A DNA stretch of 64,000 nucleotides from Streptomyces sp. NRRL S-37 (GCF_000721605.1 NZ_JOIZ01000016.1:186001-250000); one strand, 5' to 3'; counted from the stretch's first letter, positions 1-9,926 are shown. Notes: a model not told the origin generated them from the letters alone. Program-made: numbers and translations.

Positions 1-330
1 ACCCGCTTCGAGGGCGTCACCGTCCCCGTCGGCAAACTCCTCGGCCTCACCAAGCGCGGCTGGGAACGCGGCACGCCCGAGGACAACGGCGTGGAACGCT
101 GGTTCTCCCGCCCGATCGCCCGCGACCGCCACCTCGTCATCGCCCTCGACGACGGCATCGCCGTCGGCATGGTCAACGAGTTTCCCGACCAGACCCTCGA
201 GACCATATGGATCGACACCGCCCCCGGTGACTACTGGGGCAGCCGCACATACCCGCACCGCCTCGGCGAGATCGACCCCGTCATCGCCTCCGAGATTCTC
301 GCCGACCTGACCGACATCACCGCCAAATGA
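1..330 (+). CDS. DUF4132 family protein, C-terminal fragment
   Basis: The reading frame is open from base 1, so the true start lies outside the window; about 109 codons remain before the stop. The visible tail (FEGVTVPVGKLLG, then VERWFSRPIARDR and GMVNEFPDQTLETIW) matches, from memory, the C-terminus of DUF4132 proteins (E. coli YehI/MolR relatives), large proteins without a proven biochemical activity. Its stop codon overlaps the start of the MoxR-type ATPase gene (ATGA), so it is the first visible gene of the coupled five-gene operon that follows. Family assignment is recognition from a fragment; the operon partners, which occur together in the E. coli yeh locus, strengthen it. Confidence 0.75.
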   Translation, partial: TRFEGVTVPVGKLLGLTKRGWERGTPEDNGVERWFSRPIARDRHLVIALDDGIAVGMVNEFPDQTLETIWIDTAPGDYWGSRTYPHRLGEIDPVIASEILADLTDITAK

Positions 331-1436
331 GCCCCGCCATGACCACAGTGAGCGACCCGCACCCGCCCCGCCTGCAGCGCCCGCCCGCGGAAGTGCGCCA
401 CGCCGACGAACTCGCCGAGCTGCGTACCGGGGACACCGGCCCGCGGCCGCCCGGCTGGCAGCTCAGCCTCCGTGCCGCCCTCCGCTTCGTGATCGGAGAC
501 CCCGACGCGGGCATCAGCCGCAAGTTCGTCGGCAGCCCCTCGCTCGTCGAACGGGCCCTGGTGACCCTGGCCACCAACCGGGGTCTGATGCTCGTCGGCG
601 AACCCGGCACGGCCAAGTCGCTGCTCTCCGAGCTCATCGCGGCAGCCGTCAGCGGCACCTCCACGCTCACGGTGCAGGGCGGCGCGGCCACCACCGAGGA
701 CCAGATCAAGTACTCCTGGAACTATGCCCTGCTGGTCTCCGAAGGCCCCTCCCGCCGCTCCCTGGTGCCCGCCCCCATGCTCCGCGGCATGGCCGAGGGA
801 CGCATCGTCCGCTTCGAGGAGATCACCCGTTGCCCCCTCGAGGTCCAGGACTGCCTGCTCTCCCTGCTCTCCGAACGCGTCGTCGCCGTCCCCGAACTCG
901 ACGGCGACGACGGCATGGTCTTCGCCCGCCAGGGCTTCAACGTCATTGCCACCGCCAACACCCGTGACCGTGGCGTCAATGAGATGAGCGCCGCGCTCAA
1001 ACGCCGTTTCAACTTCGAGACCGTCTTCCCGATACCCGACCTCGACACCGAACTCGCCCTCGTCGAAGCCGAGTCCACCGCCCTGCTCCGCGAGTCCGGA
1101 GTCGAGCGGGCACCCGACCGGGACGTCCTCGAGGTACTGGTCGGTACCTTCCGTGAACTGCGCGGCGCACCCGGCCAGGGCGACCGGCCCTCCGCGGTGA
1201 TGAGCACCGCCGAGGCCGTCTCCACGGCCCACGCCGTCGGCCTGCGCGGCTGGTTCCTGCGTGGCGAGGCCGGAAACGCCGCCGATATCGTCTCCTGCCT
1301 CGCCGGCACCGCCGCCAAGGACAGCCCCGAGGACCTCGCCCGCCTGCGCCGCTTCCTCGAACAGCAGGCCCGCCTGCGCCGAGGCCCCCAGTGGCAGGCC
1401 CTCCACGAGGCCCGGCACCTGCTGGACCAACGGTGA
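327..1436 (+). CDS. MoxR-family AAA+ ATPase, YehL type
   Basis: A 369-residue AAA+ ATPase. Walker A GEPGTAKS is at residues 91-98, Walker B IVRFEE at 160-165 and the sensor-1 stretch IATANTRD near 207-214. MoxR ATPases act as chaperone-like remodelling enzymes, normally with a VWA-domain partner that presents the substrate. Here the VWA gene lies two genes downstream, and the surrounding DUF4132, DUF5682 and SWIM genes place this protein in the YehL subfamily. The start ATG overlaps the upstream stop as ATGA; a second in-frame ATG four codons later is an alternative. The stop overlaps the next gene's GTG, indicating translational coupling. The substrate is unknown. Confidence 0.88.
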   Translation: MSPAMTTVSDPHPPRLQRPPAEVRHADELAELRTGDTGPRPPGWQLSLRAALRFVIGDPDAGISRKFVGSPSLVERALVTLATNRGLMLVGEPGTAKSLLSELIAAAVSGTSTLTVQGGAATTEDQIKYSWNYALLVSEGPSRRSLVPAPMLRGMAEGRIVRFEEITRCPLEVQDCLLSLLSERVVAVPELDGDDGMVFARQGFNVIATANTRDRGVNEMSAALKRRFNFETVFPIPDLDTELALVEAESTALLRESGVERAPDRDVLEVLVGTFRELRGAPGQGDRPSAVMSTAEAVSTAHAVGLRGWFLRGEAGNAADIVSCLAGTAAKDSPEDLARLRRFLEQQARLRRGPQWQALHEARHLLDQR

Positions 1437-3766
1437 GCACCGCCCGCGTCACCTTCCTGGGGGTGCGCCACCACTCACCGGCCTGCGCCGGCCTCGTCCG
1501 CCGCACGATCCGCGAACTGCGCCCGGCACACGTCCTGGTCGAGGGCCCCGCCGACATGAACGACCGGATCGGCGAACTGCTCCTCGGACACGAACTGCCC
1601 ATCGCCGTCTTCAGCCACTATCGCGACACCGAACGGGTCGCCACCTCCTGGACCCCGTTGTGCGCGTACTCCCCGGAATGGGTGGCACTCACCGAGGGCC
1701 GGACCGCGGGCGCCGAGGTCCGGTTCATCGACCTGCCCGCCTGGCACCGCGCCTTCACCGACCGCCCCGACGGCGCGGCCAACCGCTACGCCGACGCCGA
1801 GGCCCGCTACAGCCGCGCCACCGAACGGCTCCGCGCCCGTTACCGGGTCGACACCGTGGACGCCCTGTGGGACCGCGTCTTCGAGATCGCCGATCCGGAC
1901 GGCCTGCAGGACCGCCTGGACGCCTACTTCACCCTGGTGCGCGGCGACACCGAGGCCGACGACGGGGACCGCGCCCGCGAGCAGTACATGGCCTCCTGGG
2001 TCCGTGCCGCAGTCGCACACGCCGGCGGCCGGCCGGTCCTGGTGGTGACCGGCGGCTTCCACCAGCCCGCCCTGCGCGCCCTCACCGCCGCCCCCGGCAC
2101 GTCTCCGGGCGCGGAACCCGCCGCATGGCCCCCGGTGCCCGCCCCGCCCGACGGGGCCGCGGGCGGCAGTTTCCTGGTGCCCTACTCCTTCCGCCGGATG
2201 GACGCCTTCGCCGGCTACCAGTCCGGCATGCCGTTCCCCGGCTACTACCAGCACCTGTGGGACGAAGGCCCCGACGCGGCCGCGGAAACCCTCCGTCGCA
2301 CCGTCGTGGAACGGCTCCGCGCCCGCCGCCTCCCCGCCTCCACCGCCGCCCTGATCTCCGCCCACACCCTCACCGAGGGCCTCGCCGCGCTCCGCGGACA
2401 CCCCCGCCCCGCCCGCGTCGACGTCCTGGACGGCCTCGCCGCCGCACTGATCACCGACGACCTCGACCAGCCGCTCCCCTGGAACACCGACGGCCCCCTG
2501 AGGCCCGGCGCCCACCCCGCCGTCGTCGAAACGGTCGTCGCCTGCACCGGCGACCGCACCGGCCGCCTCCACCCCGACACCCCGCTGCCGCCCCTGGTCC
2601 ACCACGTGACCGCCGAGGAGATCCGCCTCGGCCTCGACGGCGACCGCACCCTCGACCTCGACCTCACCACCCCCCGAGGGCTCGAACGCAGCCGCTTCCT
2701 CCACCAGCTGCGCATCCTCGGCATCCCCGGCCACACCCGCCTCACCGGCCCCGACCACGGAGCCGACCCCCGCGACCACGAAACCTGGGAACCCCGCCCC
2801 CGCACCGGCCGCGACGCCGCACTGACCGAGGCCGGCGCCTACGGAGCCCGCCCCGACGAGGCCGCCACAGCCCTCCTCGCCCGCCGCCTCCGCGACACCG
2901 GTACGGCCGCCGACGCCGGGACCACCGCCGACCTCCTTTTCGACGCCGTCCTCTGCGGAGCCGGAACCCTCTCCCGCGACCTCCTGGACGGCCTCGCCCA
3001 CCGGATCCGCACCACCGCCGACCCCGGACCCCTCGGGCGGGCCCTCGCCGTGGTCCTGGGCCTCTGGCGCCACGACCGCGTCTTCGGTACCGCCCGTGAC
3101 CCGCTGCTCGGCACCGTCCTCGACCACGCCGTCGACCGGCTCTTCCACCTGGTGGAGGGCCTCCACGGCGGCCCGCCCGGCGTCGACGTCCCCCGCCTGC
3201 GCGCCCTGACCGCCGCCCGCGACGCCCTCCTCCACGCCGCACCCGCCCTTGCCCTCACCCCGGAAACCGCCGCCGCGACCGCCGCCCGCATCGCCCGCGA
3301 CCGGCACGCCCCCGCCGACCTGCGCGGCGCCGCCCTCGGCCTGTGCCGCGCCCTCGGAGCCCCGGCCGAACCCGCCGGCGAGGCCGAAGCGTTCGCCGGC
3401 GCGGCCGACCCCGCCGTCCTCGGCGACTGGCTGGCCGGCCTGCTCGCCCTCGCCCGCGAAGAGATCCTGCGGCCCGCCCCGAAGGGCGAACAGTCCCTGC
3501 TCGACACCCTGGACGGCGTCGTCACCACCATGACCGACGACGTCTTCCTCCGCGCCCTGCCCGCCCTGCGTCAGGCCTTCGCCTTCTTCCCGCCCCGGGA
3601 ACGCGAACGCGTCGCACAACTCCTCCTCGACCGCCGGAACCTGCACGGCTCCGCCCGCACCCTGCTGCGCACCACCGCCGACCCGCTGCTCCTCGCCCGT
3701 GCCGCGGCCCTCGAGGAACACACCGGCCTCCTGCTCGACCGGCACGCCCTCGGAGCACCCCGATGA
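1433..3766 (+). CDS. DUF5682 family protein (YehM-like)
   Basis: A 777-residue protein with no signal peptide or membrane segments, so probably cytoplasmic. The N-terminus carries FLGVRHHSPAC and, about 25 residues later, VEGPADM. This resembles the GxRHxxP...EGP pattern of DUF5682 and loosely the EreA/TIKI hydrolase fold; that relation is my inference. The C-terminal half is Ala/Leu/Arg rich and probably helical. The start is the GTG overlapping the ATPase stop (GTGA), which is favoured over an upstream ATG that would overlap further. The gene sits between the MoxR ATPase and the VWA gene and overlaps the latter by four bases, so the three products are likely made in proportion. Confidence 0.8.
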   Translation: MSTARVTFLGVRHHSPACAGLVRRTIRELRPAHVLVEGPADMNDRIGELLLGHELPIAVFSHYRDTERVATSWTPLCAYSPEWVALTEGRTAGAEVRFIDLPAWHRAFTDRPDGAANRYADAEARYSRATERLRARYRVDTVDALWDRVFEIADPDGLQDRLDAYFTLVRGDTEADDGDRAREQYMASWVRAAVAHAGGRPVLVVTGGFHQPALRALTAAPGTSPGAEPAAWPPVPAPPDGAAGGSFLVPYSFRRMDAFAGYQSGMPFPGYYQHLWDEGPDAAAETLRRTVVERLRARRLPASTAALISAHTLTEGLAALRGHPRPARVDVLDGLAAALITDDLDQPLPWNTDGPLRPGAHPAVVETVVACTGDRTGRLHPDTPLPPLVHHVTAEEIRLGLDGDRTLDLDLTTPRGLERSRFLHQLRILGIPGHTRLTGPDHGADPRDHETWEPRPRTGRDAALTEAGAYGARPDEAATALLARRLRDTGTAADAGTTADLLFDAVLCGAGTLSRDLLDGLAHRIRTTADPGPLGRALAVVLGLWRHDRVFGTARDPLLGTVLDHAVDRLFHLVEGLHGGPPGVDVPRLRALTAARDALLHAAPALALTPETAAATAARIARDRHAPADLRGAALGLCRALGAPAEPAGEAEAFAGAADPAVLGDWLAGLLALAREEILRPAPKGEQSLLDTLDGVVTTMTDDVFLRALPALRQAFAFFPPRERERVAQLLLDRRNLHGSARTLLRTTADPLLLARAAALEEHTGLLLDRHALGAPR

Positions 3767-4923
3767 CCCCCGACGACCCCCGCGCGGGACTGGAACGCTG
3801 GCGGCTGATCCTCGGCGCCCCCGCCGAACGCCGCACCGGCGGCCTCGACGGCCCGGACGCCGCCCGCGACACCGCACTCCAGTGGCTCTACGGCCGTGAC
3901 GACGACCTCGCCCGCCGTGGTGAACGTCGCGGCACCGCCGGCGGCCGGGAGGGCGGCGACGGCCCCTCCACGCTCGCCGTCGTCGACTGGCTCGACGACA
4001 TCCACCGTCTCTTCCCCCGGGAGACGGTCGAACGCCTCGAACGCGACGCCGTGGAGACCTACGGCATCGACGAGATCGTCACCGATCCCGACGTTCTTCT
4101 CCGCGTGGAACCCAGCACCAGCCTGCTGCGGGCCGTGCTGCGCACCAAACACCTGATGAACCCGCGGATCCTGGCCGCCGCCCGGCGCATCGTCGAAGCC
4201 GTCGTGCGCGACCTGACCGAGCGGCTGAGGCCGGAGATCCGGCGCGCCCTCACCGGAGCCCGCTCCCGCCGCCCCAGCCGAACCCCCCGCGCCCGGAACT
4301 TCGACTTCAGGGCCACGATCCGCGCCAACCTCGCCCACTACCGGCCCGAGGACCGCCGCATCCTCATCGAGCGGCCGCACTTCCACTCCCGTACCCGCCG
4401 CCACATCGAGCAGTGGCAGCTGATCCTCCTCGTCGACCAGTCCGGCTCCATGGCCGGATCCGTGATCCACTCCGCCGTCACCGCCGCCTGCCTGTGGGGC
4501 CTGCCCGGACTGCGCACCCACCTGGTCGCTTTCGACACGCAGGTCGTCGACCTCACCTCCGACGTCACCGACCCCGTCGAACTCCTGATGAAGGTCCAGC
4601 TCGGCGGCGGCACCGACATCGCCCGCGCCGTCGACTACTGCGCCGGTCTCGTCGACAACCCGCGCCGCACGATCGTCGCCCTGATCACCGACTTCTACGA
4701 GGGCGGCGACGCCCATCGCCTGACCCGCACCGTCCGCGACCTGACCGGACAGGGCGTCACCGTCCTCGGCCTCGCCGCCCTCGACGAGGAGGCCGCCCCC
4801 TCCTACGACCGCGACCTGGCCGGCCGCCTCGCCGAGGCCGGCGCGCACATCGGCGCCATGACCCCCGGCCACCTGGCCGAATTCGTCGCCGAGAGAATGG
4901 CCCACGGAGGACGAACGGCATGA
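3763..4923 (+). CDS. VWA domain protein (YehP-like MoxR partner)
   Basis: A 386-residue protein with a C-terminal von Willebrand A domain. The MIDAS motif is complete: DQSGS (about residues 226-230), the Thr of GGGTDI (about 284) and the Asp of ITDFYEGG (about 309). The N-terminal 180 residues are Arg/Glu rich and probably helical. VWA proteins next to MoxR ATPases are thought to act as metal-dependent adaptors that bring the substrate to the ATPase ring. The start ATG overlaps the DUF5682 stop (ATGA) and the stop overlaps the SWIM gene start in the same way. The five-gene layout and complete MIDAS make the family call firm; the client protein is unknown. Confidence 0.88.
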   Translation: MTPDDPRAGLERWRLILGAPAERRTGGLDGPDAARDTALQWLYGRDDDLARRGERRGTAGGREGGDGPSTLAVVDWLDDIHRLFPRETVERLERDAVETYGIDEIVTDPDVLLRVEPSTSLLRAVLRTKHLMNPRILAAARRIVEAVVRDLTERLRPEIRRALTGARSRRPSRTPRARNFDFRATIRANLAHYRPEDRRILIERPHFHSRTRRHIEQWQLILLVDQSGSMAGSVIHSAVTAACLWGLPGLRTHLVAFDTQVVDLTSDVTDPVELLMKVQLGGGTDIARAVDYCAGLVDNPRRTIVALITDFYEGGDAHRLTRTVRDLTGQGVTVLGLAALDEEAAPSYDRDLAGRLAEAGAHIGAMTPGHLAEFVAERMAHGGRTA

Positions 4924-6878
4924 CCCGCACCGACCTGCTCGCCCTCACCCCCGACACCCTCGCCGCTCTCGCCAACCGCGGCCTGGTCAAACGCGCCGCC
5001 AAGGACCTCGACGCCGGAGCAGGCCCCGACCTGGACGTCACCAGCGACCACACCGTGCACGGCCGCTTTCCCGACGGCACCGAGACCCGGCTGCCGCCCG
5101 GCGCCACCCTGCGGGACGCCCACTGCAGCTGCGGGGCCCACGGAGTCTGCCGCCACCGCATCGGACTCGTCCTCGCCTACCAGCGCACCGCGACCGCACC
5201 GGACACCCCGCCGCCTTTCACCGACTGGTCCCCCGGAAGCATCGACGACACCGCCCTCGCCGAGACCTTCGGCCGTCCCGCCCTCGCCGCGGCCCGTCGC
5301 ACCCGCGACCGCGGCTACCGGGCCGTCCTCCACCGCCCCACCCCCGCCGACCCCGTTCCCGCCGTCGAACTCCCCGCCTGCACCGTCCGCTTCCCTGTGC
5401 CCCACCGCCCCGGCTTTGCCGTCACCGATGCCGCCGAGCCGCTGCGCGGCGCGACGGTCGTGCTCGCCGTCTGGGCCTTCCGGGCAGCCGACCCCGAGGG
5501 CAGCGACCGGGTCACCGTCGGAGGAAGGGAAACAACCCCGGACAACGGTGACAGCGCCCACCGCGCGGCCATGGACCTGGTCGACGAACTCCTCGTCGAA
5601 GGCGTCCCCCAGGCCGGCCCCGTCCTGGACGGAACCCTCCGCCGTGCCGGCGCCGCCCTCACGGCCGCCGGCCGCCACTGGCCCGCCGCGGCCCTCGAGG
5701 AGATACGCCACCAGCTCGCCGAGCACGCCGTCCGCGGCGCCCGCCACGACCGCGAGACCCACGCCCTGCTCCTCGCCGAACTTCACGCCCGCCACCGCGC
5801 CGCCCCCACCGACCCCGCGGCCGTCCTCGGCACTGCCGAGACGGCCCGCACAGCCTTGCGCCGAGTCCGCCTCGTCGCCCTCGGCTGCCACGTCGACGGC
5901 TCCGCCCGCGACCGCACCGCCGACGTCTTCTTCGCCCACCCCGATGCCGGTGTCGTCCTCGTTCTGCACAAACGCTGGGAGCTGCCCGACGGTCCGGCGC
6001 CCACCGGCCACGACCTCGGCTCCCGCAGGATCCTCGGTACGAACCTGCGCACCCTTGCCGCCGCCAACGTGGTCAGCGAGGCCACCTCCCGCACGGCCGG
6101 CCGCGCCGTGGAGATCTCCCGCGGCCGGATCGCCACCACGTCCGTCACCCCCGTCGGCGCCGCCTGGGACGACCTGCCGCCCGGGCTGCTGGTCACCGAC
6201 CTCGCCGCACAGTTCCCCGCCCCCGGTGCCCTCCCTCCCCGGCTCATCCGCCCTCGGGTGGAGGCCGAGTCCATGCGCGTCCTCGCCGTCGCGGAGGCCG
6301 GACCCGTGCGGTACGACCCGGCCGCACAGCGCCTCGAAGCCGTCCTTCACGACCCGGCCGGCAACGAGGCCTTGCTGAGCACCGCGTACAACCCCCACTG
6401 CCCCGGCACTCTGGACGCCCTGGCCGACGCCCTCGCCTCCGGCACCGTCGACCGGATCAGCGGTTCCCTCCGCCATGACCGGGGCAGGGTCCTCCTCGCC
6501 CCTCTCGCCGTCCGCACCTCCCGCGGCGTCCTCGTCCCCGACCTCGCCCCCGGCGACGGCGACACCGCCCTCCCCGTCGCCCCGCACCCCCCGGACGACC
6601 CCCTCACCACCGCCTTGGAACAGGCCCTCGCAGCCCTCGCCGAGGCCGCCCACCGCGGTCTGAAGAACCTGACCGCCACCGACCACGACATCCTCGAATC
6701 GGCAGCCGCCCTCCTGCACCGAACCGGCTTCCACACCACCGCGGACAAGGTCTCCGCTGTGACGACCACCCACCGTACCCACGGCCCGGTCCCCGCCACT
6801 TCTCACTGGCACACCGCCGTCATCCGCCTCGCCGCAACCCTGGAACTCCACCGGACCGGCTCGTACACATCGCCGTGA
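4920..6878 (+). CDS. SWIM zinc-finger protein (YehQ-like)
   Basis: A 652-residue protein with an N-terminal SWIM zinc finger: Cys69, Cys71, Cys77 and His79 in HCSCGAHGVCRH fit CxCxnCxH. SWIM fingers are predicted to bind DNA or proteins. The rest of the protein has no motif I recognise; its hydrophobic/charged periodicity suggests an ordered cytoplasmic protein. The start ATG overlaps the VWA stop (ATGA). It is the last gene of the operon: after it comes a short intergenic stretch with a hairpin and then a convergent gene. The E. coli counterpart by gene order is YehQ, also of unknown function. Confidence 0.83.
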   Translation: MTRTDLLALTPDTLAALANRGLVKRAAKDLDAGAGPDLDVTSDHTVHGRFPDGTETRLPPGATLRDAHCSCGAHGVCRHRIGLVLAYQRTATAPDTPPPFTDWSPGSIDDTALAETFGRPALAAARRTRDRGYRAVLHRPTPADPVPAVELPACTVRFPVPHRPGFAVTDAAEPLRGATVVLAVWAFRAADPEGSDRVTVGGRETTPDNGDSAHRAAMDLVDELLVEGVPQAGPVLDGTLRRAGAALTAAGRHWPAAALEEIRHQLAEHAVRGARHDRETHALLLAELHARHRAAPTDPAAVLGTAETARTALRRVRLVALGCHVDGSARDRTADVFFAHPDAGVVLVLHKRWELPDGPAPTGHDLGSRRILGTNLRTLAAANVVSEATSRTAGRAVEISRGRIATTSVTPVGAAWDDLPPGLLVTDLAAQFPAPGALPPRLIRPRVEAESMRVLAVAEAGPVRYDPAAQRLEAVLHDPAGNEALLSTAYNPHCPGTLDALADALASGTVDRISGSLRHDRGRVLLAPLAVRTSRGVLVPDLAPGDGDTALPVAPHPPDDPLTTALEQALAALAEAAHRGLKNLTATDHDILESAAALLHRTGFHTTADKVSAVTTTHRTHGPVPATSHWHTAVIRLAATLELHRTGSYTSP

Positions 6879-6933
6879 CCGGACATGACACCACCTCACC
6901 GAGCACGCCGACGCCGTCGCCCGCCCCGGTGGA

Positions 6934-6952
6934 CCGGACGGCCTGCGTCCGG
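6934..6952. terminator. Hairpin between convergent SWIM and LuxR genes
   Basis: CCGGACG and CGTCCGG form a perfect 7-bp stem around a 5-base loop. It lies in the 138-bp gap between two convergent genes, where a bidirectional terminator is expected. No U-tract follows, which is usual for Streptomyces hairpin terminators. Confidence 0.45.
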
Positions 6953-7016
6953 CGCGTCGCACGCGGGCGGGCCCCAAGAGCCGCAGACCGTTCGGCCGTT
7001 CCGGGCCGCGGCTCGT

Positions 7017-9926
7017 TCACGGCCGGGGCCGGGGAAACGACTCCAGTGCGGCCGCCAGGCCCGAGGCGTCCGTGCCGATCTTGCGGTAGACCGACGAGAG
7101 CAGATGGCGCACGCCCTGCTCCGTGAGGTGCAGCTTCCCGGCGATCACCGCCGTGGACGCTCCCCGGACCGTCAGCTCGGCGGCCTCCCGTTCGGGCGCG
7201 GTGAGGGTGTCCGTCTGGGCGTAACGCAGGGGCAGCGGCCGCAGTCCGGCCGCGGCGAGCTCGTCCCTGGCCCGTGCCGCCAGCGCCTCCGCGCCGCAGT
7301 GCACGGCGCCCTCCAGCCCACGGTAGAGGCGGTCGGCGGCCTCCTGCACCTGCCCGGTGCGGGACAGCGCCGCCCCGTGGCCGACCAGGGCGCGGGCCAG
7401 CTCGTAGGCCGCGGGCGACTGTTCCAGGTGGCCGACGGCCTCCGCGTGCAGGTCGAGCGCGGCCGGGCCGCCGGTCACCTCGGCCAGCGTGTGCAGGGCC
7501 TGCCCGATCGCCGAGGCCGCCCCGAAGTCCCGGGCCCGCTTGACCGCGTCCTGCGCGTGCCGGACCGCCCGGTCGGGTGCGCTGCGGGCGAGCGCGGACG
7601 CCAGCCCCGACTGCCAGGCGCACCAGGCGGGATTGCGCCACTCCCGCCCGTCCAGCCAGTCCCCGACGTCACGGAGCAGCGCGGCGGCCTCGTCCGCGCG
7701 GCCCTCCGCCAGCAGCAGCTCGGCGTAGACCGTGCGCGGGTCGGGGTAGATGACGGCGTTCGGGACCAGCTTGCCGTAGCGGTGCTGGTCGGCGATCCGG
7801 CGTGCCTCCGCCGTACGCCCGCGGGCCAGGAGCGTCTGGATGAGGATGCCGACGGCGAACCACTGGGCGGGCACCGCCCCCTCCACCCGGTCGGCGATGC
7901 GCAGCCCCTCCCGGACCAGGTTCTCCGCCTCGGCCAGGGAGCCCCGGCGGTAGCGGATGTACCCGGAGAGGGTCTGGCCCAGGGTGAGGTGGGAGCCGCG
8001 CCAGCCCTTCGCCTCGCACTCCGCCATGCCCTTGCTGAACAGTTCCTCGGCCCGCCGCGGCCGGTCGGCGTACAGGAACACCATCGCCACCGCCACCGGC
8101 ACCTCGAAGCCCCGGTTCTCGTCGGTCCAGCTCAGCCCGCCCCGCAGGGCCCGCTCGGCGTACTCGAGGGCCGTCCGCCGCGGCTCGCCGCACACCACCG
8201 CCTCCCAGGCCCGCAGGCCCAGGATGTACCGCTCCTCCAGGCCGCGGCCGGTCACCTTCGCGGCCAGCCTGGCGAGCCGGCGCGAGCGGGCGGCGGAGTC
8301 CGGTTCGTCGGTGCGGTACGAGCTCCACACGAAGTGGTCGGCCTGCATCCGCAGCCTGATCCGGGGGTGCGGGGTGCGCCGCGCCTCGTCGGCGGCGACG
8401 GCCGCGGCCTCGGCCACCTGGTCGATGTGCGCCAGCGCCTGCGTGAGCCGGTACACGATGGACGCCCGCAGTTCCGGGTCGAGGCCGGGCTCCGCCAGCG
8501 CCTCACGGAGGTGCGCGACCGTGGCCGTGGGCTTGATGAGGAAGGTGGAGGAGGCGAGTTCGTGCAGCAGCTCGGCGCGCTGCTCCGGCAGTGGCGGCTC
8601 CTGGAGCGCCCGCGTCAGCAGCCGCCGGGCCGCTTCCGGGGCGCCGGCGCGCATGTACTCGCGGGCGGCCTCGCGCAGACACGCCACCGCCTCGGCGCGG
8701 CCGTCGCAGGGCACCTCCAGCAGGTGCCGGGCGGCCGCCGCCGGCCCGAACCCGGCGGCGCGGACGGCCTCGGCGGCCCCGTTGTGCAGTCCGACCCGCA
8801 GCGCCGGGGGAATGGAACGGTAGACGGTGGTGGCGATCAGCGGGTGGACGAAGGCGAGTCCGTCCCCGGTCCCGTCGTCCTCGGCCAGGATCCGGGCGGC
8901 GCGCAGCCGCTCCGTCGCCTCGGCGGCCGCCTCACTGCCGACCACGGCGATGGTGGCGGCGAGCTCCTGCGACACGGACTCGCCGAGCACGGCCGCGGCG
9001 TAGGCGAAACGGACGGTGGACGTTCCGAGGGCGTGCAGGCGTTCGATCAGTCCGCGGCCCTTGAGCGCCGCGGCCAGGTCCCGCATCGCGCGCAGCTCGT
9101 GCCAGGCGCCCCGCAGATTGCGTTCGCCCAGGCGGATGGCGAGTTCGACGGTCTCGAACGGGTTTCCCCCGGTGGCCTGCCGGCATTCCTCGCAGAACTC
9201 GTCCTCGGCCCCGTCCCCCACCTCGTCCCTGACGATCCGCGCCACCGCCTCGGAGGTGAGCGGCTTCAGCGCGTAGGGGCGGGTGCCGAGGCTGCCCGGC
9301 AGGGCGCGCAGCGGCTCCGCCTCGCGCGGCAGGTCGTCGGGCCGGTGGGCGAGGACGATCAGCAGCGGCAGGTCCGCCACCCGGGGGGCGAAGGAGGTGA
9401 TCCAGTCGAGGGACTCGATGTCCGCCCAGTGCAGGTCGTCGAGCAGCAGCACCATGGGTGCCTTCCGCGCGGCGAGCCGGGTCATGACCCAGTCCAGGCC
9501 CTCGCGGACACCGGACGGGTCGGGCACATGGGGGCCTGGCCCCGCTTCCAGGCCGAGCGCGGTGGCGACGACGTCGTACCAGCTGCCGAGGAACGCGCGG
9601 AGCTCGTCGCCGTCCATCGCGGCCAGCGGGGGCTGGAGGAGCCGGCGCACCACACGGAACGCCAGCTCCTGCTCGTTCCGGCCGCCGCAGCCCGACAGTA
9701 CGGTGATCCCCTGGGCCAGCGCGCGGGAGCGGGCCTGCGCCAGCAGCGCCGTCTTGCCCATCCCGCCCGGCCCGGTGAAGACGAGGAGCCCGCCGCGCGG
9801 CGTCTGCGGCACCCCGTCCCGGGTGTCCCGCAGGGCCGCCAACGCCTCGTCCAGCGCCCGCAGTTCCCGTCGGCGCTCCAGCAACGGCCGGGACTCCGTG
9901 ACATGCTGCCGCCGCTCGGTCGTCAT
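7017..9926 (-). CDS. LAL-type LuxR transcriptional regulator with ATPase domain
   Basis: A 969-residue regulator of the large ATP-binding LuxR (LAL) class. The N-terminal STAND-type ATPase has Walker A GPGGMGKT (residues 52-59) and a Walker B stretch LLLDDLHWAD. A long helical TPR-like middle follows, and the C-terminus is a LuxR helix-turn-helix (LTAPEREAAELTVRG then SVYRKIG). LALs usually activate nearby biosynthetic genes after sensing a ligand. The chosen ATG gives MTTERRQ and has AGGAAG/GGTAAGG upstream; the longer frame (44 more residues) has no good ribosome site. It is co-directional with, and downstream of, the terpene synthase and P450 genes, so it is the obvious candidate regulator of that locus (inference). 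Confidence 0.88.
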   Translation of the reverse strand: MTTERRQHVTESRPLLERRRELRALDEALAALRDTRDGVPQTPRGGLLVFTGPGGMGKTALLAQARSRALAQGITVLSGCGGRNEQELAFRVVRRLLQPPLAAMDGDELRAFLGSWYDVVATALGLEAGPGPHVPDPSGVREGLDWVMTRLAARKAPMVLLLDDLHWADIESLDWITSFAPRVADLPLLIVLAHRPDDLPREAEPLRALPGSLGTRPYALKPLTSEAVARIVRDEVGDGAEDEFCEECRQATGGNPFETVELAIRLGERNLRGAWHELRAMRDLAAALKGRGLIERLHALGTSTVRFAYAAAVLGESVSQELAATIAVVGSEAAAEATERLRAARILAEDDGTGDGLAFVHPLIATTVYRSIPPALRVGLHNGAAEAVRAAGFGPAAAARHLLEVPCDGRAEAVACLREAAREYMRAGAPEAARRLLTRALQEPPLPEQRAELLHELASSTFLIKPTATVAHLREALAEPGLDPELRASIVYRLTQALAHIDQVAEAAAVAADEARRTPHPRIRLRMQADHFVWSSYRTDEPDSAARSRRLARLAAKVTGRGLEERYILGLRAWEAVVCGEPRRTALEYAERALRGGLSWTDENRGFEVPVAVAMVFLYADRPRRAEELFSKGMAECEAKGWRGSHLTLGQTLSGYIRYRRGSLAEAENLVREGLRIADRVEGAVPAQWFAVGILIQTLLARGRTAEARRIADQHRYGKLVPNAVIYPDPRTVYAELLLAEGRADEAAALLRDVGDWLDGREWRNPAWCAWQSGLASALARSAPDRAVRHAQDAVKRARDFGAASAIGQALHTLAEVTGGPAALDLHAEAVGHLEQSPAAYELARALVGHGAALSRTGQVQEAADRLYRGLEGAVHCGAEALAARARDELAAAGLRPLPLRYAQTDTLTAPEREAAELTVRGASTAVIAGKLHLTEQGVRHLLSSVYRKIGTDASGLAAALESFPRPRP

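Noticed and set aside
1475..3877. 800-codon antisense ORF under the DUF5682 gene
   Set aside because: Low-complexity Gly/Val/Glu/Arg-rich product, no domain, and fully opposite a recognised gene in a coupled operon; long antisense frames are normal at this GC content.
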